This document shows, piece by piece, positions 7,591 to 15,868 of a stretch of DNA of 45,375 nt. The translations under genes were made by a program, and so were the position numbers. The stretch spans positions 1 to 45,375 of IMG/VR virus record IMGVR_UViG_3300037010_001255; one strand, written 5' to 3'. The notes beneath the pieces are model-generated. The model was not told where the DNA came from. It searched no databases and was given only the letters and a program-made list of their open reading frames with translations. The stretch's first letter is position 1. Every line of letters begins with the position of its first letter. This DNA is from a virus.

Positions 7591-9156
7591 TCAATCTTTC
7601 GTAAGCATGTAGAGCGCAAGACCGCCCTCGCGGTGGACACCTCTGATGAAGTTACCTCTGGCGTCGAGGAAGTTCAGCGGACTCTGCATGACGCGTTGCG
7701 CCTCCATATTCGCTTCAGCAGAGAACAGACCGATTACGCGCATCGTGTCGCCATCGAAGTCGCCTCCGAGACCTTTCAAGAAGGCCACGTTTGGAACATA
7801 GGTATCGATCCACTTGATCTTATCATGCAAGATGTTCCCCTTACCATCCGTCGGGAAATACGGGTAGTGTGTGAACCGCTTGTCGCCGAGACCGCCAGCA
7901 TCATACGATCCAGATACGTCAACCGTCTCTTCAGTGGTGAGTAGCTTGATACTGCAGGTGATGACTGACTCAGGGCCAGTCACGGGATAGCGCGTCGCAA
8001 TAACATGCTTATTCTGCGTAACGTCCATGCACGCTTCATAAAATAGATCGGTCAATGTGAAAGGGCGATCCGGAAACTTGCGGCCCTCGAACGTCGCCAC
8101 GAGCTTCGTATCGTCGCCGACGCCATCTAGCCAGAAGTGCTGACTGCGGATGTGTCGCGTCTTGTCCTTGATGTAACCGTCTACCAACTTCGACAGGCTG
8201 GTCGAGGTCAGTTTACCGTAGGTGGTCGCCGGAAGGTCGTACCGCTTGTCGCCGTCGATCACGATTGATGCTGCATGTTCGTATCCGTGAAAGAAATCCT
8301 CGAGCCACTTGATGACGAACGGATAGAACAGGCTAAGACAGAAGTGCAGCGGTACCCCGAACTCGTTGAATCGCACCTGCTGGAGGGCGGGTGAATCTGA
8401 CGAGAGCTTTGGACAAGAAAGAACGCCGATTGTCGAGAAGTCGATCGACTTGCCGAGCACTGCTTGACGGATGACGCCACGCTTACCAGAGATCTTCTTC
8501 GTCAGCTCGGTGTAGATGTCGACAAGAATCTTCTGTACAGACGATTGCGTGAGGTAGGCGTTAGTGAAGGTGATGGAATCGGAAGTCGTCGCATTGATCA
8601 GCTTGATGTAGCTGGCGTTAATGCCCTCAACAGTGATCTTTTTAGAGCCGGAAGCCGTGGAGAAGTTAATGTCACGATAGTACGCCGGAATGACTAGGAA
8701 CTTATCAACAAAAATCTCCTCCGGTTTCAACATGGAGAGTAAATTCTCCTTTTTGGCGCGGGAGGCGTTCTCCTCGCCGATCTTAGTCCAGCGGATCTTC
8801 TTCCAGTTATTGATGAAGAAGTCGATGCCAGTATCTCCGTCTTCTGGCTTATCACTCACGACGATTTTACCGGCGGCGTCGAGGCGGCAGAACTTCTCGC
8901 CGCTCATCACCTGCGGCAGGGCGCGGAACATGCCGTAGATCGTCATGTAAACAAGTGGGTGGAAGAACTTACGGCGCAGGTCGATGAATCCGAAGTTAAT
9001 CTTGCGAGCCTCCGAACCAACCTTACCGAAGATGCGCTGCGAGAACAGGCCATCGTCCGAGGGACCGCCGTTACTATCGAGATAGAATCTGCTAGTCACC
9101 TGCTCACAGCCGTTCGTCTCGATGAATTCATTAATGTTAAAGATGTCCAGTTTCAT
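7591..9156 (-). CDS. Phage RNA polymerase beta' subunit, N-terminal half with catalytic motif
   Basis: A 521-residue protein. GLFSQRIFGK near residue 36 matches the beta' zinc-region GLFCERIFGP motif. KRGVIRQAVLGKSIDFSTIG matches the universal [20 protein letters not shown] segment. GGDFDGDTMRV (Asp466, Asp468, Asp470; bases 7747-7761) matches NADFDGDQM, the loop that binds catalytic Mg2+. All three Asp are present. The protein ends about 50 residues later, so the C-terminal half of beta' is encoded elsewhere. This is the split arrangement known for phiKZ-family polymerases that transcribe phage genes independently of host RNAP. ATG 9156 follows TGGACCGATAAA, a weak SD. Virion versus non-virion enzyme cannot be decided here. 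Confidence 0.88.
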   Translation of the reverse strand: MKLDIFNINEFIETNGCEQVTSRFYLDSNGGPSDDGLFSQRIFGKVGSEARKINFGFIDLRRKFFHPLVYMTIYGMFRALPQVMSGEKFCRLDAAGKIVVSDKPEDGDTGIDFFINNWKKIRWTKIGEENASRAKKENLLSMLKPEEIFVDKFLVIPAYYRDINFSTASGSKKITVEGINASYIKLINATTSDSITFTNAYLTQSSVQKILVDIYTELTKKISGKRGVIRQAVLGKSIDFSTIGVLSCPKLSSDSPALQQVRFNEFGVPLHFCLSLFYPFVIKWLEDFFHGYEHAASIVIDGDKRYDLPATTYGKLTSTSLSKLVDGYIKDKTRHIRSQHFWLDGVGDDTKLVATFEGRKFPDRPFTLTDLFYEACMDVTQNKHVIATRYPVTGPESVITCSIKLLTTEETVDVSGSYDAGGLGDKRFTHYPYFPTDGKGNILHDKIKWIDTYVPNVAFLKGLGGDFDGDTMRVIGLFSAEANMEAQRVMQSPLNFLDARGNFIRGVHREGGLALYMLTKD

Positions 9157-9292
9157 TTTATCGGTCCAGACTATTGGATTAATACGCTGTTCAGGTTAGC
9201 CATTTCTGCAATATCCTTACTTAGATTATCGGTTATAGCTGGAACAAGATGTTAGACAACCTCTCCTCTCTTTTCCCAGATATCGGACCACT

Positions 9293-9739
9293 ATGAAATT
9301 TGTATTCATCACCCTGCAGCTTACGAATGTGGTTATCTCAAGCATGCTAATCATGTCTGGGGTATTCCTCTTTTCGTACATCAGCAGGATCATTCACCAC
9401 ATGGACAAGCATCTGCACTCACTGATCGGCTTGCACATTTTGGCGAGTGCCCTAATCCTCTCAACTTGTGATATACGGAGCCTGACTGAGACCAACGTAA
9501 TCTTGCAGTTTCTATCACAGCTTTCGATCCTAGTTCTGCTAGTGATCAACTCACTGATGCAGGCGGGAATATATCACTTCTTTCACGCGGTCGTAACCCA
9601 CCGCATCCTTCTCGACGAATCAACGCAGAGCACTGACATCTGGTCGATCTGCTTGGATCATACGGCAAAGGAGTGTAAGTGCGGAACCCACGTGGTAATC
9701 TTTGGCAGGAGATCGACAGATGATGTCAAGTTCGAATAA
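9293..9739 (+). CDS. Small membrane protein, about three TM segments
   Basis: A 148-residue protein with hydrophobic segments at about residues 3-30, 45-60 and 70-95 (for example NVVISSMLIMSGVFLFSYI and FLSQLSILVLLVINSLM), followed by a polar, Cys-containing tail. It lies in the inner membrane by prediction. Size and topology fit a holin or another phage membrane protein, but no family is recognised. The start ATG 9293 has only CGGA as a possible SD. Its last 20 bases overlap the start of the next gene, so the two are probably translationally coupled. It is transcribed away from the beta' gene. Confidence 0.7.
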   Translation: MKFVFITLQLTNVVISSMLIMSGVFLFSYISRIIHHMDKHLHSLIGLHILASALILSTCDIRSLTETNVILQFLSQLSILVLLVINSLMQAGIYHFFHAVVTHRILLDESTQSTDIWSICLDHTAKECKCGTHVVIFGRRSTDDVKFE

Positions 9740-10349
9740 GGGCTTTATGACTCAAGACGGTCATTACTATGAGGCGCCGTTTCCACTCCAGCCGAATCAT
9801 ACGGAAGTAGAGCGCCGTCCTTCCGAAGGCGAACACTTCTTCCACAACGGTCGCTGGCAGCCTGACCGCAGACATGAGTATACACTCGAAGAAATCTATG
9901 AGCGATACGGTATTCACCACCACCAACCTCACCACCACAGACCGATGGAAGACTACAATATGCAAGGCCAAGAGCAGCCGTTGTCCCACCAGCATCAATA
10001 CGACCCATCGATGCCACATTCTCCGCATATGCCGCCACCACCGGTCCCCGGAGTGAATTCCCCCTACACGATCAATCAGGACTCACAGTTCAACTTCAAG
10101 TTAAAGGATGTGGTCGTCATCGCAGGAGCCATTGCATCTGCCGCTGTTTCATGGAATAACGCTGATGGGCGCATCTCGCGTCTCGAAGAGAAGGTTTCGC
10201 AAGAGATGGTCAAGAAGATTGAGTCCATCGAGCGCAAGCAGGACGAGCTCGTGAAGAAGCAAGAGGACTCGATCAAGACCCTTACTAGCCAAATTTCTGA
10301 TCTCGAACGTGCAATCCTCAATTCCAATCGCAACAATGGCTCGAAATGA
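9720..10349 (+). CDS. His/Pro-rich protein with one TM segment and a C-terminal coiled coil
   Basis: A 209-residue protein. The start is ATG 9720 (or 9723), with AGGAG at 9707-9711; the earlier TTG 9702 is less likely. Residues 1-120 are rich in His, Pro and Gln, including clusters such as HHHQPHHH and MPPPPVPG. A hydrophobic helix follows at about residues 132-150 (VVVIAGAIASAAVSW), then a regular coiled coil to the end (ISRLEEKVSQEMVKKIESIE). The TM-plus-coiled-coil ending is common among phage lysis accessory and virion-anchored proteins. It is coupled to the membrane gene before it and followed by a bidirectional terminator. Function is unknown. Confidence 0.75.
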   Translation: MMSSSNKGFMTQDGHYYEAPFPLQPNHTEVERRPSEGEHFFHNGRWQPDRRHEYTLEEIYERYGIHHHQPHHHRPMEDYNMQGQEQPLSHQHQYDPSMPHSPHMPPPPVPGVNSPYTINQDSQFNFKLKDVVVIAGAIASAAVSWNNADGRISRLEEKVSQEMVKKIESIERKQDELVKKQEDSIKTLTSQISDLERAILNSNRNNGSK

Positions 10350-10350
10350 G

Positions 10351-10394
10351 AAAAAAAAAACGACCATAGGACCGTCAAGGCCCTATGGTCGTTT
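10351..10394. terminator. Bidirectional terminator between convergent genes
   Basis: AAACGACCATAGG (10358-10370) pairs with CCTATGGTCGTTT (10382-10394). A tract of ten A lies on one side and TTTATT on the other. It sits exactly between the plus-strand gene ending at 10349 and the minus-strand gene ending at 10397. Confidence 0.85.
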
Positions 10395-10396
10395 AT

Positions 10397-11161
10397 TCAT
10401 GCGCCGACCCCGAGACTCCAGTTTAGCTTGAAGCGGTCGAAGTCGCTGTGGTCCTCAATGGCATCATATAAGATTTCGTCTTTCAAAATGAGATCGTTGT
10501 CGAACCAGAGCACTTTGGAATCCTGTACTGAGGCCATGGCACTGACCTCCGGGGTACGGACGTTGTAGCCGTAGCGCGGAATAAGGAACTCCTTCTCCCT
10601 CGAGTCGGTGTTGGCGATCACATCGTGAATGTTGCTGATGTGATCGTCGACAAAGGAGTGGTATCGAATCTCACGGTCATTGATAACCTGTGCCTTTGTT
10701 TCACCGTGTTCGGTGAAAATGAAGTGGATCTCGGTCTTTAGCCGAAGATCGTCGAAAAGACGCTTCAGGAAGCGAACCTTACTGGCAGTTACCGGGTACT
10801 TCAGGTCCACGCAACTGGTTATCACCCAGACGCCCTCAACAAGGTTACTCTCGCACATAGCGCGAAGACCCCTTGCATAGGAACTCGGCAGCAGGTTGTC
10901 ATAGAACGTCGGATCGAGAAAGAACTTATCGAGCATCGCCCTCTTTAGCTCCGGCGTCAGCCAGCTCTGGTTGATGCCGAAATGTGATGTGATCTCGAAC
11001 TCCTCGCGGTTCATCGGGTGTCGCTCGGCAGCACGCGTCAGGGCTTCGGGTGGGATCTTTGAGACGATCGAGTCGTCCGACAATATTCTCCGTACCCACT
11101 TCCCGGCGGTATTAACGAGCACGTCATCACAATCAGTTGCAATTCGGAACTTACTAGTCAT
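10397..11161 (-). CDS. HAD-superfamily phosphatase-like protein (5'-nucleotidase type)
   Basis: A 254-residue protein with HAD motif I near the N-terminus: IATDCDDVL, with Asp10 (nucleophile) and Asp12 (acid/base). An ITSCVD segment near residue 118 could supply the motif II Ser/Thr, and FVDDHISNI near residue 170 fits motif IV. The layout resembles phage 5'(3')-deoxyribonucleotidases and related phosphatases, so nucleotide dephosphorylation is a reasonable guess. Substrate is unknown. ATG 11161 has GGAGG five bases upstream. It lies at the 3' end of the minus-strand replication cluster, but behind a terminator. Confidence 0.7.
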   Translation of the reverse strand: MTSKFRIATDCDDVLVNTAGKWVRRILSDDSIVSKIPPEALTRAAERHPMNREEFEITSHFGINQSWLTPELKRAMLDKFFLDPTFYDNLLPSSYARGLRAMCESNLVEGVWVITSCVDLKYPVTASKVRFLKRLFDDLRLKTEIHFIFTEHGETKAQVINDREIRYHSFVDDHISNIHDVIANTDSREKEFLIPRYGYNVRTPEVSAMASVQDSKVLWFDNDLILKDEILYDAIEDHSDFDRFKLNWSLGVGA

Positions 11162-11171
11162 CCAAACCTCC

Positions 11172-11207
11172 AAAAAAATAGTGGCATCGGAATTGATCCG
11201 ATGCCAC
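11172..11207 (-). terminator. Terminator whose T-tract abuts the next gene's SD
   Basis: GTGGCATCGGA pairs with TCCGATGCCAC (11181-11207). On the minus strand it is followed by TATTTTTTT and then directly by GGAGG, the SD of the HAD gene. It closes the SSB-like gene. Confidence 0.85.
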
Positions 11208-11211
11208 TGTG

Positions 11212-11949
11212 TTATTCGTCGAACTCGTCGTTCAGGTCAGCACGCTTGGCAGGCTTGCCAGCGGGCTTTTTGCCACCATTGGATGAGGAGCCACCGTCAT
11301 CGTCGCCATCCTCTTCCTCGACATTACGACGGGAACGCTGACCCTTGCTTGAGGAGCCGCCGAATGAGGAGCTACCGGCACGCTTCGCGCCGTGGTAAAC
11401 GATATTGAAACCGTTGGTGATGGCCTGGGTACAAAACTCGATGAGTAGCTGCAGGTCGGTCTCGAACTCTTCCTCGATCTCCTCATTGGAAGTGGTTTTA
11501 TAAGTGATGTTGTTACGTTGAAGGATGTGATAGAGCTTTTCTTCATCGTCGTCCTTCTTGATGGTTACGCGGAGAACGTGGTTTTCATAGGTCTTGCCGG
11601 ACAGCTTGAGAGTACCCGGCTTGAAGATCGCCAGTGTGCGGCTGTTCTTGCCGCCACCGAAGGTGACAGACATCATCTTGGTGTCTTCGTCGGACGACAT
11701 GTAGTTCTGGATGGCCTGACGGATCGTCAGAGCGCCCTGCGCGTCGATAGCAAAGTTAACCTTGCTATCGTAATCGTACACGTTGTCGCCGCGTTTCGGC
11801 TCTTTCCCGACAAACTCGTCGAAAATGGGTGCGAAGCTGATCATGGCGCGGCCTTCGACCATTACGAAGGACATGCAAGTGAAGTGGTGCTCATAGGAGC
11901 TGATCTCGGCGTTGGTGTAGGTGGACTTACGCTGGTTGTTTTCGGCCAT
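11212..11949 (-). CDS. Putative single-stranded DNA-binding protein
   Basis: A 245-residue protein. The N-terminal 150 residues are beta-rich. The C-terminal third is a flexible Ser/Gly/Lys linker with acidic patches, ending in the acidic tail LNDEFDE. A folded beta domain plus flexible linker plus acidic tip is the standard shape of replication SSBs (E. coli SSB, T4 gp32, T7 gp2.5), where the tip recruits replication proteins. I see no diagnostic OB-fold motif, so the assignment rests on architecture and on its place in the cluster with DNA polymerase. The ATG 11949 follows TAAGGAAACACC. It starts ten bases after the stop of the gene upstream. Confidence 0.55.
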   Translation of the reverse strand: MAENNQRKSTYTNAEISSYEHHFTCMSFVMVEGRAMISFAPIFDEFVGKEPKRGDNVYDYDSKVNFAIDAQGALTIRQAIQNYMSSDEDTKMMSVTFGGGKNSRTLAIFKPGTLKLSGKTYENHVLRVTIKKDDDEEKLYHILQRNNITYKTTSNEEIEEEFETDLQLLIEFCTQAITNGFNIVYHGAKRAGSSSFGGSSSKGQRSRRNVEEEDGDDDGGSSSNGGKKPAGKPAKRADLNDEFDE

Positions 11950-11958
11950 GGTGTTTCC

Positions 11959-12666
11959 TTAGTGGGTATGGGTGTTGAGATCGTGGACGTGGAACTTGAA
12001 GACAACGTCGTGCTCGGAGTTGCCGTAGTGGACGTATAAGCGACTGTCGCCACTATGCATCGTCATAAACTCGATCGTGTCTCGTTTCTTCGTCTTAAGA
12101 CGAAAGAAATTGCTCAGGCAAATGAGAGTCTTGTTCCGGAGACTCAGGCCGAGCTTGCTCTCAAAGATGTGGATCTGATCGCGTTCCAGCTCCATAAAGA
12201 GGAACTCGTTCTGGACAATAGACTTCTTAAACTCTATGAGATCGATGATGTCACCGATCAGGATCGGACCATCCTTGAGATGCTCGCGGTTGTACCATAA
12301 CGACATACTGGAGCAGTCGTGTTCCTCCAGTCTGCTCCAGGGAACGTCCGTGAGCCTGCTCTTAAAAGGTTCGTCCGTGTACTTTACAGGGAATGTGGCC
12401 CCGTTAAGCGTGATGCCGGTCTCGCTAAGAGAGGCGACAGCGTCTTTAGTCTTATTTTCGTTGACGAACTTGTACAGCGTTTTGCCGTCTTCCACGTACA
12501 TGAAGCGTTCCCCGCTCGGTGACTCGAGCTGGGAGCCCTTCGGCTGCACGTAGATGTCTGACTGTTCGTCTGCGCTAATAAATAGCTTTTCTTTGAAGTC
12601 ATACCAGTACGGGCTATTCTTCAGCCATTGGTTTACTTCGTACAGCTTGCGGTAGTCGAACTCCAT
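11959..12666 (-). CDS. Unknown protein in the replication cluster
   Basis: A 235-residue protein of no recognised family. It is mixed alpha/beta and rich in aromatic residues near the N-terminus (YRKLYEVNQWLKNSPYWYDF). It ends in a short His/Thr tail (HVHDLNTHTH). ATG 12666 lies behind GGGGATCATGA. The gene ends ten bases before the SSB-like gene starts, so the two are probably cotranscribed and the product may act in replication. No metal-binding or nucleotide-binding motif is apparent. The stretch between this gene and the next one upstream (12667-12742) shows no hairpin. Confidence 0.7.
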   Translation of the reverse strand: MEFDYRKLYEVNQWLKNSPYWYDFKEKLFISADEQSDIYVQPKGSQLESPSGERFMYVEDGKTLYKFVNENKTKDAVASLSETGITLNGATFPVKYTDEPFKSRLTDVPWSRLEEHDCSSMSLWYNREHLKDGPILIGDIIDLIEFKKSIVQNEFLFMELERDQIHIFESKLGLSLRNKTLICLSNFFRLKTKKRDTIEFMTMHSGDSRLYVHYGNSEHDVVFKFHVHDLNTHTH

Positions 12667-12742
12667 TCATGATCCCCATGCTAGTAAAATTGTGTTGCCA
12701 CGATATCACTAGCACGGAAATGATATATCGACGATCCGCCTT

Positions 12743-13324
12743 TTACGCTTCCGGGCGCACATCATCCGGTTCGACATTGGTCAGAAGGATGTGGTCGAAG
12801 ATTACATCGGCGTCATTCTCGGCCTTTTCATCTATTAACCTCTCAAGTTTCCATTCGAGCGTCTGCCGATACTTGGAGGTGAGCTTCGCCACTGTCTGCT
12901 TTGAGAGCTTGACTTCCGCTAGGGCTGGGGCAAGCTTTTCCTTTAGCATTTCAATCACCCGCTGCTCTACGACCTGCTGGTAGACGCGATACAGTGTTGT
13001 CTTGTGGAACTCGTTATTCTTTGGTTGCAGGCCGTTATGCCAACTCTCTTCCATGCCGATCAAGCTCAAGATGATGCTATTCATGTGCGTCTCGAAGAAA
13101 CCGTCTACGTAATTCTTAACGTTCTGCTCATTGAAGATGTCTTTAAACTGCTTCTCTGCGTTGGCGTTAGCGGAGCGGATGCCCTTCTTGACGCTCTCGA
13201 GCATTTTTTCTTGCGAGTAGAGGCTGCTACGGAGCTGGGCGGCAGTCTCGGCTGGGAAGATGCTGTACAGCGACTCGATAACTTCTTTCGGCAGGTCAGA
13301 GTTCAGGCTTTTTGCGCCGTTCAT
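12743..13324 (-). CDS. Unknown helical protein
   Basis: A 193-residue, almost entirely helical, charged protein (for example VVEQRVIEMLKEKLAPALAE and LEWKLERLIDEKAENDAD). ATG 13324 follows GTGGAGAATAAAC, a good SD. It lies downstream of the DNA polymerase N-half but is separated from it by a hairpin at 13361-13386. No family was recognised. Its helical content would suit a structural or adaptor role. Confidence 0.7.
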   Translation of the reverse strand: MNGAKSLNSDLPKEVIESLYSIFPAETAAQLRSSLYSQEKMLESVKKGIRSANANAEKQFKDIFNEQNVKNYVDGFFETHMNSIILSLIGMEESWHNGLQPKNNEFHKTTLYRVYQQVVEQRVIEMLKEKLAPALAEVKLSKQTVAKLTSKYRQTLEWKLERLIDEKAENDADVIFDHILLTNVEPDDVRPEA

Positions 13325-13360
13325 GTTTATTCTCCACTAGATTGACATTAACTTTGAAAT

Positions 13361-13386
13361 GTGGGATGCCAATCAAGGCATCCCAC
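13361..13386 (-). terminator. Hairpin after the DNA polymerase N-half
   Basis: GTGGGATGCC and GGCATCCCAC form a perfect 10-bp stem around AATCAA, five bases past the polymerase stop codon. The following tract on the minus strand is only ATTTC, so termination may be partial. Confidence 0.75.
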
Positions 13387-13391
13387 TTCGG

Positions 13392-15095
13392 TCAACTTAA
13401 GTACTTTTCAAGATTCTTCAGCACGTCGGACACTGTGGGGAGCCCGAGCAGCTGATTGCCAATCTTAACGTAGTCGGCTTCCGCCAGCAGTGCCGGGATC
13501 TCATCATCGAGCTCCGGCTTGTCGTAGCAGCGGATCTTACCGACCATCGTGTCAGCATCAATGTTCCACGCTAGGATGATTGATGGGTACAATGATGCCA
13601 AGTCTTCATCAATGACGTTCTCATAGACCTTCGCGGAACGCACGCCATTCAGCTCGATGCCAACAGGATCCATGAGTTTCGACAGGGCCACGAACGCGCC
13701 ACGGAACTTCTCCTTCTCGCCATGGTCCTTGTGCTTGTTGTGGTTGTTGGAGAGAATGAACCCTTCACCCTCCAACACCATCGCTGCGAAGTTTCGGATT
13801 GAAACAGTCTTTGTCATGACTTTCGAAAACCGTGTGGCTGTCATGAGGGACATCTTATACAGCAGGTCGATGTCCTTGTTCTTTTCCTCGAGTTGGTATA
13901 GCCGGAAGGAGTCGTACAGCGAGTACTTTAGGAAGCCTTCGAAGTCGACGTAGAGCGCGTCGGTGATGTCGCCCTCGTACTCGTACTTCGACTCGCCAAT
14001 TTCCTCCAGCAAGATGTCGCCGAGAGTGTAGCTCTCGCGCTTGCCCATGGTAGCTCGGATCGAGGCGAAGTTCTCAAGAAGACAGATAAACTGTGTATAA
14101 CCAGTGACCTCAAACTGCGACTTCTTTTTAGAAAAATCCGTGTTGAACGTGTCGGGTCGGATCATCACTTGTTTGTAGGGAAACTCGGCAGGGCACATGA
14201 CCTTAGAGGTATTCACTCCTTCGTTGAGAAGGCGCATCTCCATCGTTTTCATGTCGAACGACGCATTCCAAGCTCCACAGAAGTCGGGCTTATCGCGCTT
14301 CACCAGCTTGAAGAACGCCTTGATCAGCTCGATCTCGTCCTCATAGATGTGAAACTTGATGTCGCTGACCTGCTTGAACTTCATCTTGCTATTCATGTTG
14401 CTGGCATTGAACTCGTCTAGCAGGTGTCTGACATAGTCCCCCTCATGTTCGGCAAGGGCCTCGAGGAACTCGGTCTGGCTGTGATTGTCTTCGTTCCGGA
14501 GGATGAATGAATGTAGCACCATCGTTGGCTCGTATAAGTACGAGACTAGTGCCACCGGGCGTGGTGCTTCCTCCGGTTCTGGGAAGCCTTCGTAACCGAA
14601 GATGTCGACCTCGATGTCGAAGAAAGCCTTCGAGATCGGAACGATGGTCTTTTGGTCGTGGTTTGCCTCCAGCCACTCACGGATCTTGTAGTCTGCGAGA
14701 TGCATGTCGGATAGATGCGTGTTGATGTCCTTGTCGAGGTTGGACAAGTCGCGGAATCTACCGTTCTTTACACACGCCTTGTAGTAGTCCATCTGGCCGG
14801 AGATCTCGGCAATCTTCTTTGGCATGTCCGCATACCGCACCGAGATTGGTCGGCATTGATCTTTGGCGACGTAGTTGACGCCTTCATCACTGATTTCTTG
14901 ATCAGTACCAATAAGATGATGTGTGCTGTAGAACGTGTAGTGTGGGTCTTCCTCGACCTCGATGTGCTTTTTAACTGTCCCGTCCGGAAGCTGGTGATTC
15001 TCGACGTAGATGACCTTCGGGTCTGCGCGGTATCCATGCTCATTCTCGGCTCGGAGGAAAATTACATTTGATAGAGACTTCACAACTTGTGACAT
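13392..15095 (-). CDS. Family-B DNA polymerase, N-terminal part (exonuclease and motif A)
   Basis: A 567-residue protein. The 3'-5' exonuclease motifs are all present: Exo I FFDIE (Asp160, Glu162), Exo II NASFD (Asn277, Asp281) and Exo III YSLYD (Tyr391, Asp395). The polymerase motif A, DLASLYPS, follows at residues 498-505 with the catalytic Asp498. The protein then stops about 60 residues later. Motif B (KxxxNxxYG) and motif C (DTDS) are missing here and are found in the plus-strand gene at 25064-27025. Together the two halves make a full polB. A hairpin follows the stop, so this is a defined gene end and not an intron or sequencing break. ATG 15095 has AAGGAGAACC before it. Confidence 0.88.
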   Translation of the reverse strand: MSQVVKSLSNVIFLRAENEHGYRADPKVIYVENHQLPDGTVKKHIEVEEDPHYTFYSTHHLIGTDQEISDEGVNYVAKDQCRPISVRYADMPKKIAEISGQMDYYKACVKNGRFRDLSNLDKDINTHLSDMHLADYKIREWLEANHDQKTIVPISKAFFDIEVDIFGYEGFPEPEEAPRPVALVSYLYEPTMVLHSFILRNEDNHSQTEFLEALAEHEGDYVRHLLDEFNASNMNSKMKFKQVSDIKFHIYEDEIELIKAFFKLVKRDKPDFCGAWNASFDMKTMEMRLLNEGVNTSKVMCPAEFPYKQVMIRPDTFNTDFSKKKSQFEVTGYTQFICLLENFASIRATMGKRESYTLGDILLEEIGESKYEYEGDITDALYVDFEGFLKYSLYDSFRLYQLEEKNKDIDLLYKMSLMTATRFSKVMTKTVSIRNFAAMVLEGEGFILSNNHNKHKDHGEKEKFRGAFVALSKLMDPVGIELNGVRSAKVYENVIDEDLASLYPSIILAWNIDADTMVGKIRCYDKPELDDEIPALLAEADYVKIGNQLLGLPTVSDVLKNLEKYLS

Positions 15096-15107
15096 GGTTC
15101 TCCTTGC

Positions 15108-15860
15108 TTAACTGAATATAACGGTGTACCTCTCGAACTCCGTCTTGAAATGCTCAAAGGCATCCTTCCCGAGTGAAAGGTCCCCAGTGTGAGACTTGAC
15201 CACTTCGCAGATGGCTACACCTCCTTCAAATACTATACAGCCAACGATCGGTTTGTGTAGATGTGACATGGACGCCGCCAGCAACGCCGCATCTACAATG
15301 GCGTTTCCGCCGATGAACTCCACGCTAAAGGCGACTGACTTCCGACCCTCGCCGCGTAGAGTCTCGAGCGATAGATTGTCGAAAAGATGAAGATTGGAGT
15401 CTGGGACCGGGAAACCGAGAACGATGATGTCCTCAATCTGCGGAAACCGGACGTGTTGCTCCCCGGCATACGCCTTGAACTTCGCCGTGTCAGCCACGTC
15501 GGCGGCCACGTTCTCCAGCGAAATGATGATCCTCGTGCTGTCCGGGAAGACGAGCCGCTCCTCATGTCGGATCGTGGGCTTTAAGCCATCGTAAAGGGCC
15601 TGCAGACCGTCCTCGGTCTTGATCATCGGTCTCCCGGTCTTATCATTGAAGACGATTATGCCGTTTGGCAATGCCTTCGGGTCGATGTTAATCTTGCCCG
15701 AGGAGTCGGTCATCGTATTGGCGAGGCTGTTTATTGTCCCCTGCATGTTGGAGCTAACGGCCAATGCCGGGTTGTTGGTGATGGAGAGGTTGGACAAGCC
15801 TCCTGGCGCTTGTAATGGACTGGACAAGCCCTGACGGTTGCCCGTCATGATCTGAGACAT
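15108..15860 (-). CDS. Unknown protein upstream of DNA polymerase N-half
   Basis: A 250-residue protein of unknown function. The first 80 residues are low complexity (Ser, Asn, Gly, Leu), likely flexible. The rest is mixed alpha/beta with a hydrophobic stretch near residue 210 (HKPIVGCIVFEGGVAICEVV). ATG 15860 has one of the strongest SDs in the window (AAGGAGGTCT), suggesting high expression. It is spaced 12 bases from the polymerase gene and 8 bases from the gene before it, so the three form one operon driven from the promoter near 16717. Confidence 0.75.
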   Translation of the reverse strand: MSQIMTGNRQGLSSPLQAPGGLSNLSITNNPALAVSSNMQGTINSLANTMTDSSGKINIDPKALPNGIIVFNDKTGRPMIKTEDGLQALYDGLKPTIRHEERLVFPDSTRIIISLENVAADVADTAKFKAYAGEQHVRFPQIEDIIVLGFPVPDSNLHLFDNLSLETLRGEGRKSVAFSVEFIGGNAIVDAALLAASMSHLHKPIVGCIVFEGGVAICEVVKSHTGDLSLGKDAFEHFKTEFERYTVIFS

Positions 15861-15868
15861 AGACCTCC

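Noticed and set aside
11518-12039. Plus-strand 173-codon frame opposite the SSB-like gene
   Set aside because: It is antisense to two SD-preceded, closely spaced minus-strand genes and is Val/Gly/Asp-rich shadow.
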